Source of the DNA: Chlamydiota bacterium
GTDB lineage: Bacteria > Chlamydiota > Chlamydiia > Chlamydiales > JACKPQ01
DNA: 64,000 nucleotides
NCBI GenBank assembly: GCA_021772435.1
Contig: JAJFLZ010000030.1
Coordinates: 1-64,000 of the forward strand
Direction of reading: 5' to 3'
Shown here: positions 1 to 8,316 of the stretch, piece by piece
Position numbering within the stretch: position 1 is the first letter of the stretch
Layout: the number at the start of each line of letters is the position of its first letter
Program-made: the position numbers and the translations under genes
Notes under the pieces: model-generated
What the model was told of the DNA's origin: nothing
Databases searched by the model: none
Seen by the model: the letters and a program-made list of their open reading frames with translations, nothing else

Positions 1-140
1 GATTCAGAGCAGATTAGGTGACAGATTGTGCCATTTTTTGCGATTCTATAGCCAAGGCGCTATAGATGAGCACAAAAAGGGTGCAAGATGGCGGCTAAGA
101 TGCGCGGAAGATGAATGATATAAACGAAAGAGTTCAGGTT
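1..140 (+). repeat. Foldback MITE-like repeat, copy A (left end outside window)
   Basis: This is the right-hand 140 bases of a repeat that occurs four more times in the window. It ends in the terminal inverted repeat AAACGAAAGAGTTCAGGTT. It contains the internal palindrome CTATAGCCAAGGCGCTATAG. The missing left end should lie about 29 bases before the window. It encodes no protein. The orientation is the same as the copies at 26408 and 62119. Confidence 0.85.
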
Positions 141-230
141 ACCTAGATGCTCCTCTGCCTGAGATAAATTCAGAATGCAAATAAATACAACAATATGCGG
201 CTATACCACTCCTCTTAATCCTAGCTTTGC

Positions 231-848
231 TCAAGCCTTGCGCCTGCGTTTTCTGCCATTTGAATTTTCATCAGGTTGTGTAGCTGAGGCCTTTGCTTTA
301 ATCTCTTTTTGCTGCTTGTCAATTAACGACAGGATTTGATTTGGATCTTTAGCTCTATCAAATTCTTTCAACTGGTCAAAAATAAGAGATTTACTTTCTT
401 CACTCCCTCTACTTTCTCTTAAAAGCTTTTGCTGCTCAGTCAGTAGTACTTCTCTTGCATGCTTAAATTGTAGATTAGCCCCCTTAATTCGATTCTCATG
501 TTTTAGCTGATCAAGACCCCTATTTGATACCGTTGAACAAACAGACAACTGAGCGATTGCCTCAGATCTGACTGTTTCTCCAAGCTCTGTTGTTTGATTG
601 TTAAGTATAGTACTTACAACCTGGCAAAGCGCATTCACTGAAGTTTCAAGTTTTGCTACCTTTTCACTAAGTGTTGAGTTAGATTCTTCAAGCGTGTGGA
701 CTTGGGCCTGCAGCCTCGATACGGAGCTCTCAGTCTCAGTGAATAGGTTATCCTTGGCAGCCCTCTTTGTTTTTTTTCGAAATGGCTCCTCCTCATTGCT
801 AGGCAGCAATATCGGCTCCGATAAAAATTTTTCAATAGCCATGGACAT
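231..848 (-). CDS. Coiled-coil hypothetical protein with basic C terminus
   Basis: I do not recognise a family. The 205-residue product is very polar, with a probable coiled coil in its middle third (heptad-like stretches around LEESNSTLSEKVAKLETSV) and more charged helix towards the end. It has two basic clusters, RKKTKR near residue 27 and GRKRRRKA at the very C terminus. The start at 848 is chosen because AGGAG lies six bases upstream; a longer frame back to 914 has no such site. It is divergent from the VIT-like gene at 947. The basic tail could bind nucleic acid or act as a nuclear-localisation-like signal in a host; that is speculation. Confidence 0.6.
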   Translation of the reverse strand: MSMAIEKFLSEPILLPSNEEEPFRKKTKRAAKDNLFTETESSVSRLQAQVHTLEESNSTLSEKVAKLETSVNALCQVVSTILNNQTTELGETVRSEAIAQLSVCSTVSNRGLDQLKHENRIKGANLQFKHAREVLLTEQQKLLRESRGSEESKSLIFDQLKEFDRAKDPNQILSLIDKQQKEIKAKASATQPDENSNGRKRRRKA

Positions 849-931
849 AATAAGCTCCTTTTTTGGCGAAGATTGTAGGTAAATAAGGTAAAAAAAGCAA
901 AAGCAAACTTCCAAAAATGCGCAAGTAAGGT

Positions 932-937
932 TATACT
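932..937 (+). promoter_or_regulatory. Probable -10 box (TATACT) of the VIT-ATPase pair
   Basis: TATACT lies nine bases before the ATG at 947, with a poor -35 candidate (TTCCAA) 17 bases further upstream. If used, transcription would start only a few bases before the start codon, so the mRNA would be almost leaderless. No Shine-Dalgarno sequence is visible. Confidence 0.35.
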
Positions 938-946
938 ACGCTCCAT

Positions 947-1666
947 ATGAGTACAGATCACTTTGAAGGAAAGTCCGTTCCAGAGCATTTGAAGCAAGCA
1001 AGGCTAAAAGGCGCGCTGGTGGCAAAGGAAGTGCACGGTAGAGAACTTTCAGGCGCTTTTGCAGCTGGCATCGACAGCGTTAAGGAGACGAGTTTACTGC
1101 TCGCTGTTTTAGCTCTATTGATAACGCCTACATGGCAGCTTAGCTTATGCTTATTTGCAGGATGGCTGGTGTGGAAGGTGGGCCGCAGCGCCTGTCTTGG
1201 CTGGGCCAGGCTCGAGAGGCTGCATCGCCTGATCGAAGAGGAGCGCTTTGAAATCGAGCACCACAGAGATCAGGAAAAAGCAGAACTTACCGAGATGTAC
1301 GAAGCCAAAGGTTTTAGCGGTAAAATACTAGGTGAGATTGTCGAAACGCTGATGGCCGATGACAATCGTCTTCTCATGGTGATGCTAGAAGAAGAACTTG
1401 GAATTGCAATCGAGAGCTATGAGCATCCACTTAGCCAAGCCGTCGGTGCTGCAGTAGGCACACTGATTGCTTTTGGTTTAGCATTTTTGGGTTTTTGGTT
1501 TTTGCCGCTCGGAATGAGCATAAGCGCTCTTGTAGCTTTTGTTTTCTCTAGCGCCTGGGCGGCTAAACGCGAGCGCAATAACCGCATCAAAGCCGTTGTC
1601 TGGAATCTAGCCGTGGGGCTTTTAGCTTACGGCGCAGCTTATTTTCTGCATGACTTATTATTTTGA
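947..1666 (+). CDS. VIT1/CCC1-family membrane protein (probable Fe/Mn transporter)
   Basis: The 239-residue product looks like the VIT1/CCC1 family, which moves Fe2+ or Mn2+ across membranes. It has an N-terminal ARLKGALVAKEVHG segment followed by two hydrophobic helices (about residues 45-85). A charged cytoplasmic part rich in Glu and His follows (RFEIEHHRDQEKAELTEMYE, about residues 100-120), corresponding to the metal-binding helices of the family. Two to three further membrane helices (about 165-235) complete it. The next gene starts inside its last codons, so the two are translationally coupled. I recall the same neighbour pair in C. trachomatis (CT728/CT727). Substrate and direction of transport are inferred. 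Confidence 0.7.
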   Translation: MSTDHFEGKSVPEHLKQARLKGALVAKEVHGRELSGAFAAGIDSVKETSLLLAVLALLITPTWQLSLCLFAGWLVWKVGRSACLGWARLERLHRLIEEERFEIEHHRDQEKAELTEMYEAKGFSGKILGEIVETLMADDNRLLMVMLEEELGIAIESYEHPLSQAVGAAVGTLIAFGLAFLGFWFLPLGMSISALVAFVFSSAWAAKRERNNRIKAVVWNLAVGLLAYGAAYFLHDLLF

Positions 1667-3551
1667 CGACTTTTTTGCCGCAGGGCGCTCTGAGGCAATT
1701 TCCCCATTTTTAACCACGAAGGGAAAACGCTGGGCCAAAAATTTGCATTTTAAAGCCTCGATCGTGTCCGCTGTTTTGCTAGCTCTCAGTTTTGCTTTAA
1801 GTTTTTATTCGTTTGCCGCATCTAGGCTCTGTCTAATTTTTGTATATTTTATCGCTGGCACGCCTGCTCTTTTAAACACACTTGAGGATTTGAAGAGTTT
1901 AGAGATCAATATCGATGTGCTCATGACACTGGCTGCATTCTTGTCGGTGTTAATTGGCGCGGAGCTAGAGGGCGCGCTGCTGCTTGTTTTGTTTGCCATT
2001 TCAGGGGCCATGGAAGAGGTGGTGGTGCGTAAAACACAAAGCGCCATCAACAGCTTGCGACATATCGCTCCGACAACCGTGACACAAATTGCTCCGGATG
2101 GATCGCTCTATGAGCGGTCAATACGCGAAGTGAGTCGCAGCGAGGTGATTTTGGTGCGCGCCGGCGAGCTGATCCCGCTCGATGGCGTAGTCAAAAGCGG
2201 CTCGTCATTTGTGAATTTGGTGCACCTGACAGGTGAGAGCGTACCGGTATCGAAAGGACCTGGCGATGAGGTGCCAGCTGGCGCGCGCAATGTCGATGGG
2301 CAGCTCACAGTTGAGGTTACACGTATCAGCTCAGAATCGACACTCACACGTATCATTCGGATGATTGAAGAGGCGAGCTCCTCAAAACCACGCCTGCAAC
2401 GCACACTCGATAAGTTCGGCAAGCCGTACGCCATGACAATTATTGGGCTAGCTGCCGTATTTGCTATCGCCCTGCCTTTGTTTGGCATCCCCTACTCTGG
2501 CATCGAAGGATCCATTTACCGCGCGCTCGCGTTTTTAATTGCAGCCTCACCCTGCGCGCTGATCATCGCCACGCCGACAGCCTATTTAAGCGCACTTTCT
2601 GCATGTGCCAAACAAGGCATTTTGCTCAAGGGCGGCATTATGCTCGACAGTCTAGCTAGCTGCCACACGATTGCATTTGATAAAACGGGCACACTCACAA
2701 CTGGCGAGTTAGAGTGCATCGGCATAACACCTGAGAGCGAGCAGGCTTTAGCCATTGCCGCTGGCTTAGAGCGCGGCTCAAAACACCCGATCGCGCATGC
2801 CATTTTAGCTTTTGCCAAAGCCAAAAATATCGCGCCAGCAGAAATTGAAAATTTTAAATCCATCCCAGGAGCAGGTTTAGAGGGCTTTTTAAAAGATGGC
2901 ACACCCGTTGCTATCGGAAATCTGCCCTTCATTTCGTCAAAAACATCCGTGCCAGAGATCGAGCGCAAAGCTGGCGAGTTGATTTCTCTGCTATTAGTTG
3001 GTGATCAACTTACAGCCTTGAAATTTTCTGACAATATCCGCGAAGGAATGTTAGAGCTCATATCCAATTTAGAACTCGAGGTGGTGATGTTAACTGGCGA
3101 TCATCACGAAAATGCGCAGTCAATTGCAAGCAGCCTAAAAATTCAAAACGTGCATGCTGATCTTAAGCCTGAGGATAAGCTCAAGCTGGTTTCTGATTTA
3201 TCGCAGGAAAAAGGGCTTATGATGGTTGGTGATGGAATTAACGATGCGCCAGCCTTAGCAAGATCCACTGTCGGTATTGCGATGGGCAAAGTGGGCAGCA
3301 TGGCAGCTATCGATGCATCTGATGTGGTCTTTTTGCACGACGATCTAGAGCAGCTTCCCTGGCTGATCAAAAAAGCGCATCAAACGCTTAGCATTGTGAA
3401 ACAAAACCTGGCTCTGGCTATCGGCGTGATTGTGCTTGCGACAACACCTGCGCTGCTCGGTTACATTCCTCTATGGCTAGCTGTCGTTCTCCACGAGGGC
3501 GGCACCGTTTTAGTTGGCCTAAATGGTTTGCGCTTGCTGAGATCTTCTTAA
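1650..3551 (+). CDS. zntA: P1B-type heavy-metal ATPase
   Basis: This 633-residue P-type ATPase has the actuator motif TGES (in LTGESVPVSK), the phosphorylation site DKTGTLT, the HP motif in SKHPIAHAI and the hinge MVGDGINDAP. The membrane metal site is SPC (ASPCALIIATP) rather than the usual CPC, and the last helices carry HEGGT. SPC together with HEGGT marks the P1B-4 subgroup, which exports Co2+, Zn2+ or Fe2+, so the zntA name may overstate zinc specificity. No N-terminal CxxC metal-binding domain is present. The start overlaps the preceding VIT-like gene by 17 bases. Its 3' end overlaps the convergent kinase-like gene by 33 bases. Confidence 0.88.
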   Translation: MTYYFDDFFAAGRSEAISPFLTTKGKRWAKNLHFKASIVSAVLLALSFALSFYSFAASRLCLIFVYFIAGTPALLNTLEDLKSLEINIDVLMTLAAFLSVLIGAELEGALLLVLFAISGAMEEVVVRKTQSAINSLRHIAPTTVTQIAPDGSLYERSIREVSRSEVILVRAGELIPLDGVVKSGSSFVNLVHLTGESVPVSKGPGDEVPAGARNVDGQLTVEVTRISSESTLTRIIRMIEEASSSKPRLQRTLDKFGKPYAMTIIGLAAVFAIALPLFGIPYSGIEGSIYRALAFLIAASPCALIIATPTAYLSALSACAKQGILLKGGIMLDSLASCHTIAFDKTGTLTTGELECIGITPESEQALAIAAGLERGSKHPIAHAILAFAKAKNIAPAEIENFKSIPGAGLEGFLKDGTPVAIGNLPFISSKTSVPEIERKAGELISLLLVGDQLTALKFSDNIREGMLELISNLELEVVMLTGDHHENAQSIASSLKIQNVHADLKPEDKLKLVSDLSQEKGLMMVGDGINDAPALARSTVGIAMGKVGSMAAIDASDVVFLHDDLEQLPWLIKKAHQTLSIVKQNLALAIGVIVLATTPALLGYIPLWLAVVLHEGGTVLVGLNGLRLLRSS

Positions 3552-4859
3552 TCGAAACCCGTACTCCTCACAATCTAAAGCATCAAATAACGAGGTGGGT
3601 CTCATAGAGTCTACATCTACCTCTTCTAGAATTTTGATAACACCGCTCACAATTTCCATCGGATCGATATAGACATTTTCAGTATCTACTTTATGCAATT
3701 TTGCATGGAGATAAGCATGTAGTTTGTCGTGATTTTTAGGCTCATCCACGAAAAGATCTAGTACAGTCAGTATAAAACTATAAGCATCCCAGTTTTTTGT
3801 TTGGGATTTTTTCTGAAAATACTGCTGCAGTGGAAAATAGATCTTTGTTCCACAATAAGACTGTGCTTTTAAATTTTCACTTTTTTCAACATAATCTAAA
3901 TCGCTTAAAACAAATTCATTAAGACTTCCATCAACCAAAATATTATCAGGTTTCATATCACGATAAATGACACCCTGGTCATGAATATGTTTTAGCCCGC
4001 TACCTATTTGCTTTAGAGCCTTTATTCGATTAGGCAATGTTAATGCTCGATTGTTAATTAACTGCTCCAACGAATATTTAAATAGTCGCTGATAAAGACG
4101 CACCTTAACCTTTCCATGAGGGCATTTATACCTAAAGATATGGCTGTATCCTTCAACATTTGGGTGCTCATCAACTGATTGAATGATATCTCGCCTTTCC
4201 CAAGCTGCTATACCTTTGCTATTTAGATCTGCTATAGGCTGGGCTAGGTCATTTTTTTTAGAGACATAAAGACCGGTTTTGACTTTTTTATCGCCACCTC
4301 TACCAATTTTATAAGTTCTGGCGCCTTTCAGGATAACGTGTTCAATGACAGCGCCATTTGCAACCAGAGCGACGGTACAATTTGTCCCTGGAACACGCTT
4401 GCGTCCTTGGTTTGAGTCAGATTCATGTGTCACAATGAATTTTACAATTGTCTCGATATCAGGAATTTTGATGTCTAGCTTCTCAATTTTCTCAACCAAG
4501 CGCCTCACAGGCACATTCACTTTATCTCGATCTTCTCTGAGTAAAAGTGACCGAATAACAGACATCTTATCAAGAGTATACAACGATCTATTATCAAGCT
4601 CGAAAGCAAGAGGCAAATCATCATTATTGATCAGCTTGATTGCGTCTTGATGCTCATTTGATCCCACAAGAACAGAAATAGCAATAAACATCATCTTAGC
4701 TTGAGATTCAGGATCAATTTTTAAAGCACAAAAAGCCAGAGGCAATCCTTCAATGAGTGTTAGACGATGTTTGGCAATATGTTCAATGACGTCGCTATAT
4801 AACCGCTTTTTATCAGGGAACTTCGACTCAACGCTTTGTTTGAATAATTCAATCTTCAT
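3519..4859 (-). CDS. Serine/threonine-protein-kinase-like protein
   Basis: The 446-residue product has an unrecognised alpha-helical N-terminal half and a kinase-like C-terminal half. The catalytic loop reads IYRDMKPDNIL (Tyr replaces His of HRD), the magnesium motif is DLD in place of DFG, and CGTKIYFPLQQ fits the activation-segment GT-x-Y-x-P region. A possible glycine-rich loop is KIGRGGDKKVK. No canonical VAIK lysine is obvious, so activity is uncertain although the catalytic Asp and metal-binding Asn and Asp are kept. The start is the ATG at 4859; a TTG nine bases upstream also fits, and neither has a clear ribosome site. It may be a host-directed or regulatory kinase; the substrate is unknown. 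Confidence 0.65.
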   Translation of the reverse strand: MKIELFKQSVESKFPDKKRLYSDVIEHIAKHRLTLIEGLPLAFCALKIDPESQAKMMFIAISVLVGSNEHQDAIKLINNDDLPLAFELDNRSLYTLDKMSVIRSLLLREDRDKVNVPVRRLVEKIEKLDIKIPDIETIVKFIVTHESDSNQGRKRVPGTNCTVALVANGAVIEHVILKGARTYKIGRGGDKKVKTGLYVSKKNDLAQPIADLNSKGIAAWERRDIIQSVDEHPNVEGYSHIFRYKCPHGKVKVRLYQRLFKYSLEQLINNRALTLPNRIKALKQIGSGLKHIHDQGVIYRDMKPDNILVDGSLNEFVLSDLDYVEKSENLKAQSYCGTKIYFPLQQYFQKKSQTKNWDAYSFILTVLDLFVDEPKNHDKLHAYLHAKLHKVDTENVYIDPMEIVSGVIKILEEVDVDSMRPTSLFDALDCEEYGFRLRRSQQAQTI

Positions 4860-4996
4860 AACCAACAATTATATCAAATTAATTGATTATTTTCAATAAT
4901 TATAGTTATAAATAGAATAAATTTTTAACTTTATAATATAATAAAGGTATAGAGAAAAGATTATTCAATCAAAAACGTGTAAGTATCTGATTATAA

Positions 4997-7900
4997 ATGG
5001 GTAAATTCAGCGAGAAAGATTTAAAAGCGGCAATCGATAAGGAAGGCGAGCTGTTCAAGCAGATGTATAGCTGGCTGGAAGTCCACATGCCCCCTCACTT
5101 CTTCGATGAGGTCACCGAAGAGCAGCTGCTGCTTGTCGCTCACAATTTGATGGGATTTCACCTGCAAGACTTTTACTCCCAAATATTTCTGAAAAATAGT
5201 GCCATCGTTTTAATTCAAGACAGCCCCGATGCCGATCTCACAATTATTAAGCACTACAACATGTACGGCATTAAGAATTACCAGACATTTATATCTGATG
5301 AGCCGCCACCTGTCCCCGAAGCTGAGGCTAAACTACGCATTGCCGTTGTGCACTTTAGCGGTATTGACGAGCCTGAAGACAAAGCTTGCGATGTCCTCAG
5401 TGAAGATGAAAAAAGCGAAATTTACGCCAAAGTCAAAGAGCGCAATCCCGACTTAACACGAGAGGATCTAGAGACACTCCTCTGCCAAATCAATGCTAGA
5501 TTTGCAAGATCGGTAGCTCAAGATCGCTTAGTGCTAGCGCTCGATATGTTTTTCCGCGCCAAAACGCGCGATAATTGCCAATATGAGGTGCGCTACAACG
5601 AAAATTGGAAAGAAGGTAACGAAGTCCCCTCCCTCCAAATCGTCTTTGCCTGGCGCAACACACCTAAACACCGCTTTCTCTACCGTTTGATCAAAATGAT
5701 TCACCGTCATGGCCTTACACTCAAACGCGTCAATACCACCTACGTCAACCCCTATACCAAAAAGAGTATCCTTTTAATGTCGCTGGGCTTGCATGGAGCC
5801 AATGAGAAAGCTGCCTGGGATGTGGCTGAGATTGACGACTTTTTAAAAGAGTTTGCTCAGCTTAAGTACTTTGATTGTAACGATAAAGTCGAATCTGTTT
5901 TTATCGATGGCGGTTTTGCAAGAGGCAATATCGGGCACTTGATCCGTTCAATGGAAAGCTTTGTGCACCAAACGCTTGTCCACGCAGATCTCAACCTATA
6001 CTCAATCCACAACATCGAAGAAGGTCTTTGTCGCCACCCCGAGCTAACCATGCTGATCTGCGAGGCTTTTGAAGCAAAATTTCACCCCAAAGAGAATAAC
6101 GAAGAAAAATACAATGAGCTACGTAACAATTTTTTCAAGCTTGTCAAAGAGCTGGATACAGGAAACGAAATTAACGACACGCGCCGCAAAAATGTTTTAC
6201 GCTGCGCCATGTGCTTTGTCGATTACACGCTTAAAACCAATTTCTACCGCAATAACAAGGATGCCCTTTGCTTTCGTCTAGATCCCAACTACCTCGATCA
6301 CGTACCCTTTGATCGCAAGAGCCGCTTTCCCGAGCTGCCTTACGCTATTTTCTTCATGAAAGGCATGCATTTTATCGGTTTCCACATCCGCTTTAAAGAC
6401 CTCTCGCGTGGGGGCCTACGCACCGTATTCCCGAAAAAATTCGAGCAAATGATCGTCGAGCGCAACTACGTCTTTTCCGAATGCTACAACCTGGCATACA
6501 CACAGCAAAAAAAGAACAAAGATATTCCTGAAGGCGGATCCAAAGGGGTTATTTTCTTGGAACCATCTGGCCAGCTGCAAATTGAGGCGGATATCTACAA
6601 AAAAGAGCTCATTTTAGCTGGACATGACAAAGAGGACATTCATGAAAAAATTCATGAATTTACAAAATCAGCTAAGCTGCAATACCTGTACCAAAGCCAA
6701 CGAGCCTATATCCACGTCTTGCTCTCACTCATCAACTGCAATGACGATGGATCTTTAAAAACAAAACACATCCTCGATTACTACAAAAAACCCGAATACA
6801 TCTATCTCGGCCCAGATGAAAACATGCATAACCTCATGATCGACTGGATCTCTGCCTTTTCTTGCGCATGCAACTACAAGGCAGGAGCAGCATTTATCTC
6901 CAGCAAACCTGAGACAGGCATCAACCACAAAGAATACGGTGTCACATCGCTCGGCGTCACAGTATATGTCGAAGAGGCTCTCAAGTACCTCGGTATCGAC
7001 CCCAACAAGGATCCATTTACGATCAAAATCACCGGTGGCCCCGATGGAGACGTTGCTGGCAACATGATCCTTAACCTAAAAAAACACTACCCAAAAACTG
7101 CTAAACTCGTAGCTCTTGTCGATGTTTCAGGAACCATCTACGATCCCGAAGGCCTAGACCTAGACGAGCTTGCTAAGCTTTTTCACGAAGAAAAACCCAT
7201 CAACTGCTACCCACCCAAAAAACTCAATGATAAGGGCTTTCTTCTAGACACCCAACAAAAGCGAGAGCAAAGCGCCTACGCCACACAAACCCTTTGCTAC
7301 AAAAAAGAGGGAAAAAAACTGATCGAAGAATGGGTCGGAGGCTCAGAGATGAATCACCTTCTGCGCTACAACGTCCACCAAGCCAAAACTGATATCTTTG
7401 TTCCCGGCGGCGGTCGCCCACGCACTCTCAACGAATCCAACTTTGAAGAATTTTTAGATGAGTCGGGTCTACCCACCTCTAGAGCTATCGTCGAAGGAGC
7501 CAATCTCTATCTCACACCCGCTGCTCGCCGCTCACTTGAAGAGCTCGGCGTGCTCATCATCAAAGACTCCTCTGCCAATAAAGGGGGCGTCATTTGCTCA
7601 TCCTTTGAAGTCCTAGCAGGCCTTGTTCTGACTGAGGAAGAATTTCTAGCAAACAAAGAAGCCTACATGAATGAGGTTATCGAGATCATCCGTGAGACTG
7701 CCAGAGATGAAGCAGGTCTTTTGCTCAGAACCCATGCAGAAACTGGCGCTTATCTCACCGACATCTCCGATCTCATCTCGCAGCAGATCAACACCTACAC
7801 ATACGAGCTACTCGACTACCTCGAAAAAACCCACCTCCATGCAGACGATCCCCTTATTGACAGCCTTTTCAACTACTGTCCCAAGCTCCTCACAAACACG

Positions 7901-8083
7901 CACCAAAAGCAAATTCTTGAAAACATCCCCGACGTGCACAAAAAAGCGATCATTTCCTGCTTTATCGCCTCTAAAATGGTCTATTCCAGAGGATTAGCAT
8001 GGTCGCCCTCCATCGTCGACGTCCTTCCCCTCATCGCCCGTGACCCTGCGCTTAAGCGTCAGCAAACAAATCGTCAAGAGTAG
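4997..8083 (+). CDS. gdhB: NAD-specific glutamate dehydrogenase, large form
   Basis: The product (1028 residues) matches the large NAD-dependent glutamate dehydrogenases, which deaminate glutamate to 2-oxoglutarate and ammonia. The catalytic core begins near residue 450: RFKDLSRGGLRT, then PEGGSKG with the catalytic lysine region, and the dinucleotide-binding stretch TGGPDGDVAGNMI near residue 680. GANLYLTPAARR and IKDSSANKGGVICSS follow, all typical of the family. The length resembles the roughly 115 kDa class known from fungi and protists rather than the roughly 1600-residue bacterial class. It is divergent from the kinase-like gene, with an AT-rich promoter region at 4860-4996. It would allow glutamate to be used as a carbon source. 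Confidence 0.88.
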   Translation: MGKFSEKDLKAAIDKEGELFKQMYSWLEVHMPPHFFDEVTEEQLLLVAHNLMGFHLQDFYSQIFLKNSAIVLIQDSPDADLTIIKHYNMYGIKNYQTFISDEPPPVPEAEAKLRIAVVHFSGIDEPEDKACDVLSEDEKSEIYAKVKERNPDLTREDLETLLCQINARFARSVAQDRLVLALDMFFRAKTRDNCQYEVRYNENWKEGNEVPSLQIVFAWRNTPKHRFLYRLIKMIHRHGLTLKRVNTTYVNPYTKKSILLMSLGLHGANEKAAWDVAEIDDFLKEFAQLKYFDCNDKVESVFIDGGFARGNIGHLIRSMESFVHQTLVHADLNLYSIHNIEEGLCRHPELTMLICEAFEAKFHPKENNEEKYNELRNNFFKLVKELDTGNEINDTRRKNVLRCAMCFVDYTLKTNFYRNNKDALCFRLDPNYLDHVPFDRKSRFPELPYAIFFMKGMHFIGFHIRFKDLSRGGLRTVFPKKFEQMIVERNYVFSECYNLAYTQQKKNKDIPEGGSKGVIFLEPSGQLQIEADIYKKELILAGHDKEDIHEKIHEFTKSAKLQYLYQSQRAYIHVLLSLINCNDDGSLKTKHILDYYKKPEYIYLGPDENMHNLMIDWISAFSCACNYKAGAAFISSKPETGINHKEYGVTSLGVTVYVEEALKYLGIDPNKDPFTIKITGGPDGDVAGNMILNLKKHYPKTAKLVALVDVSGTIYDPEGLDLDELAKLFHEEKPINCYPPKKLNDKGFLLDTQQKREQSAYATQTLCYKKEGKKLIEEWVGGSEMNHLLRYNVHQAKTDIFVPGGGRPRTLNESNFEEFLDESGLPTSRAIVEGANLYLTPAARRSLEELGVLIIKDSSANKGGVICSSFEVLAGLVLTEEEFLANKEAYMNEVIEIIRETARDEAGLLLRTHAETGAYLTDISDLISQQINTYTYELLDYLEKTHLHADDPLIDSLFNYCPKLLTNTHQKQILENIPDVHKKAIISCFIASKMVYSRGLAWSPSIVDVLPLIARDPALKRQQTNRQE

Positions 8084-8255
8084 CGTCGCAAGCTACGATT
8101 TCTTCTGAATACATTGTCGGCTTTAAGCCACAAGTTGTCATTATCGATAAATGTCGCCTAATCCGCGGATTATAATTTTCTATATTTCGCAGCTTAAACA
8201 GCAACTTTTGGTTAAATTTTTTATTCAATTGATTGTTAGTGTTTTACATTACGTT

Positions 8256-8282
8256 TCAGCAGTCTTGGATTTAGAGTGCTAA
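8256..8282 (+). promoter_or_regulatory. Imperfect CIRCE operator (HrcA binding site)
   Basis: TCAGCAGTC and GAGTGCTAA are separated by exactly nine bases. The right half is a perfect CIRCE half-site; the left half matches TTAGCACTC at seven of nine positions. It lies directly upstream of hrcA, which fits the known HrcA feedback control of this operon in chlamydiae and many other bacteria. Confidence 0.8.
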
Positions 8283-8287
8283 AAAAC

Positions 8288-8316
8288 TTGCTTTTCGCCA
8301 CGTCCTATGCTAAAAT
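8288..8316 (+). promoter_or_regulatory. Probable sigma-66-type promoter of hrcA-grpE-dnaK
   Basis: TTGCTT (8288-8293) and TAAAAT (8311-8316) are 17 bases apart, immediately after the CIRCE element. If this is the active promoter, transcription starts near 8323, past the first in-frame ATG of hrcA (8307). Translation would then start at the ATG at 8328. Confidence 0.5.

Noticed and set aside
4345-4650. 101-codon frame opposite the kinase-like gene
   Set aside because: It is antisense to a gene with conserved motifs and has no features of its own.
8084-8110. Terminator after the glutamate dehydrogenase gene
   Set aside because: GTAGC...GCTAC gives only a five-base stem with no T run; too weak to call.
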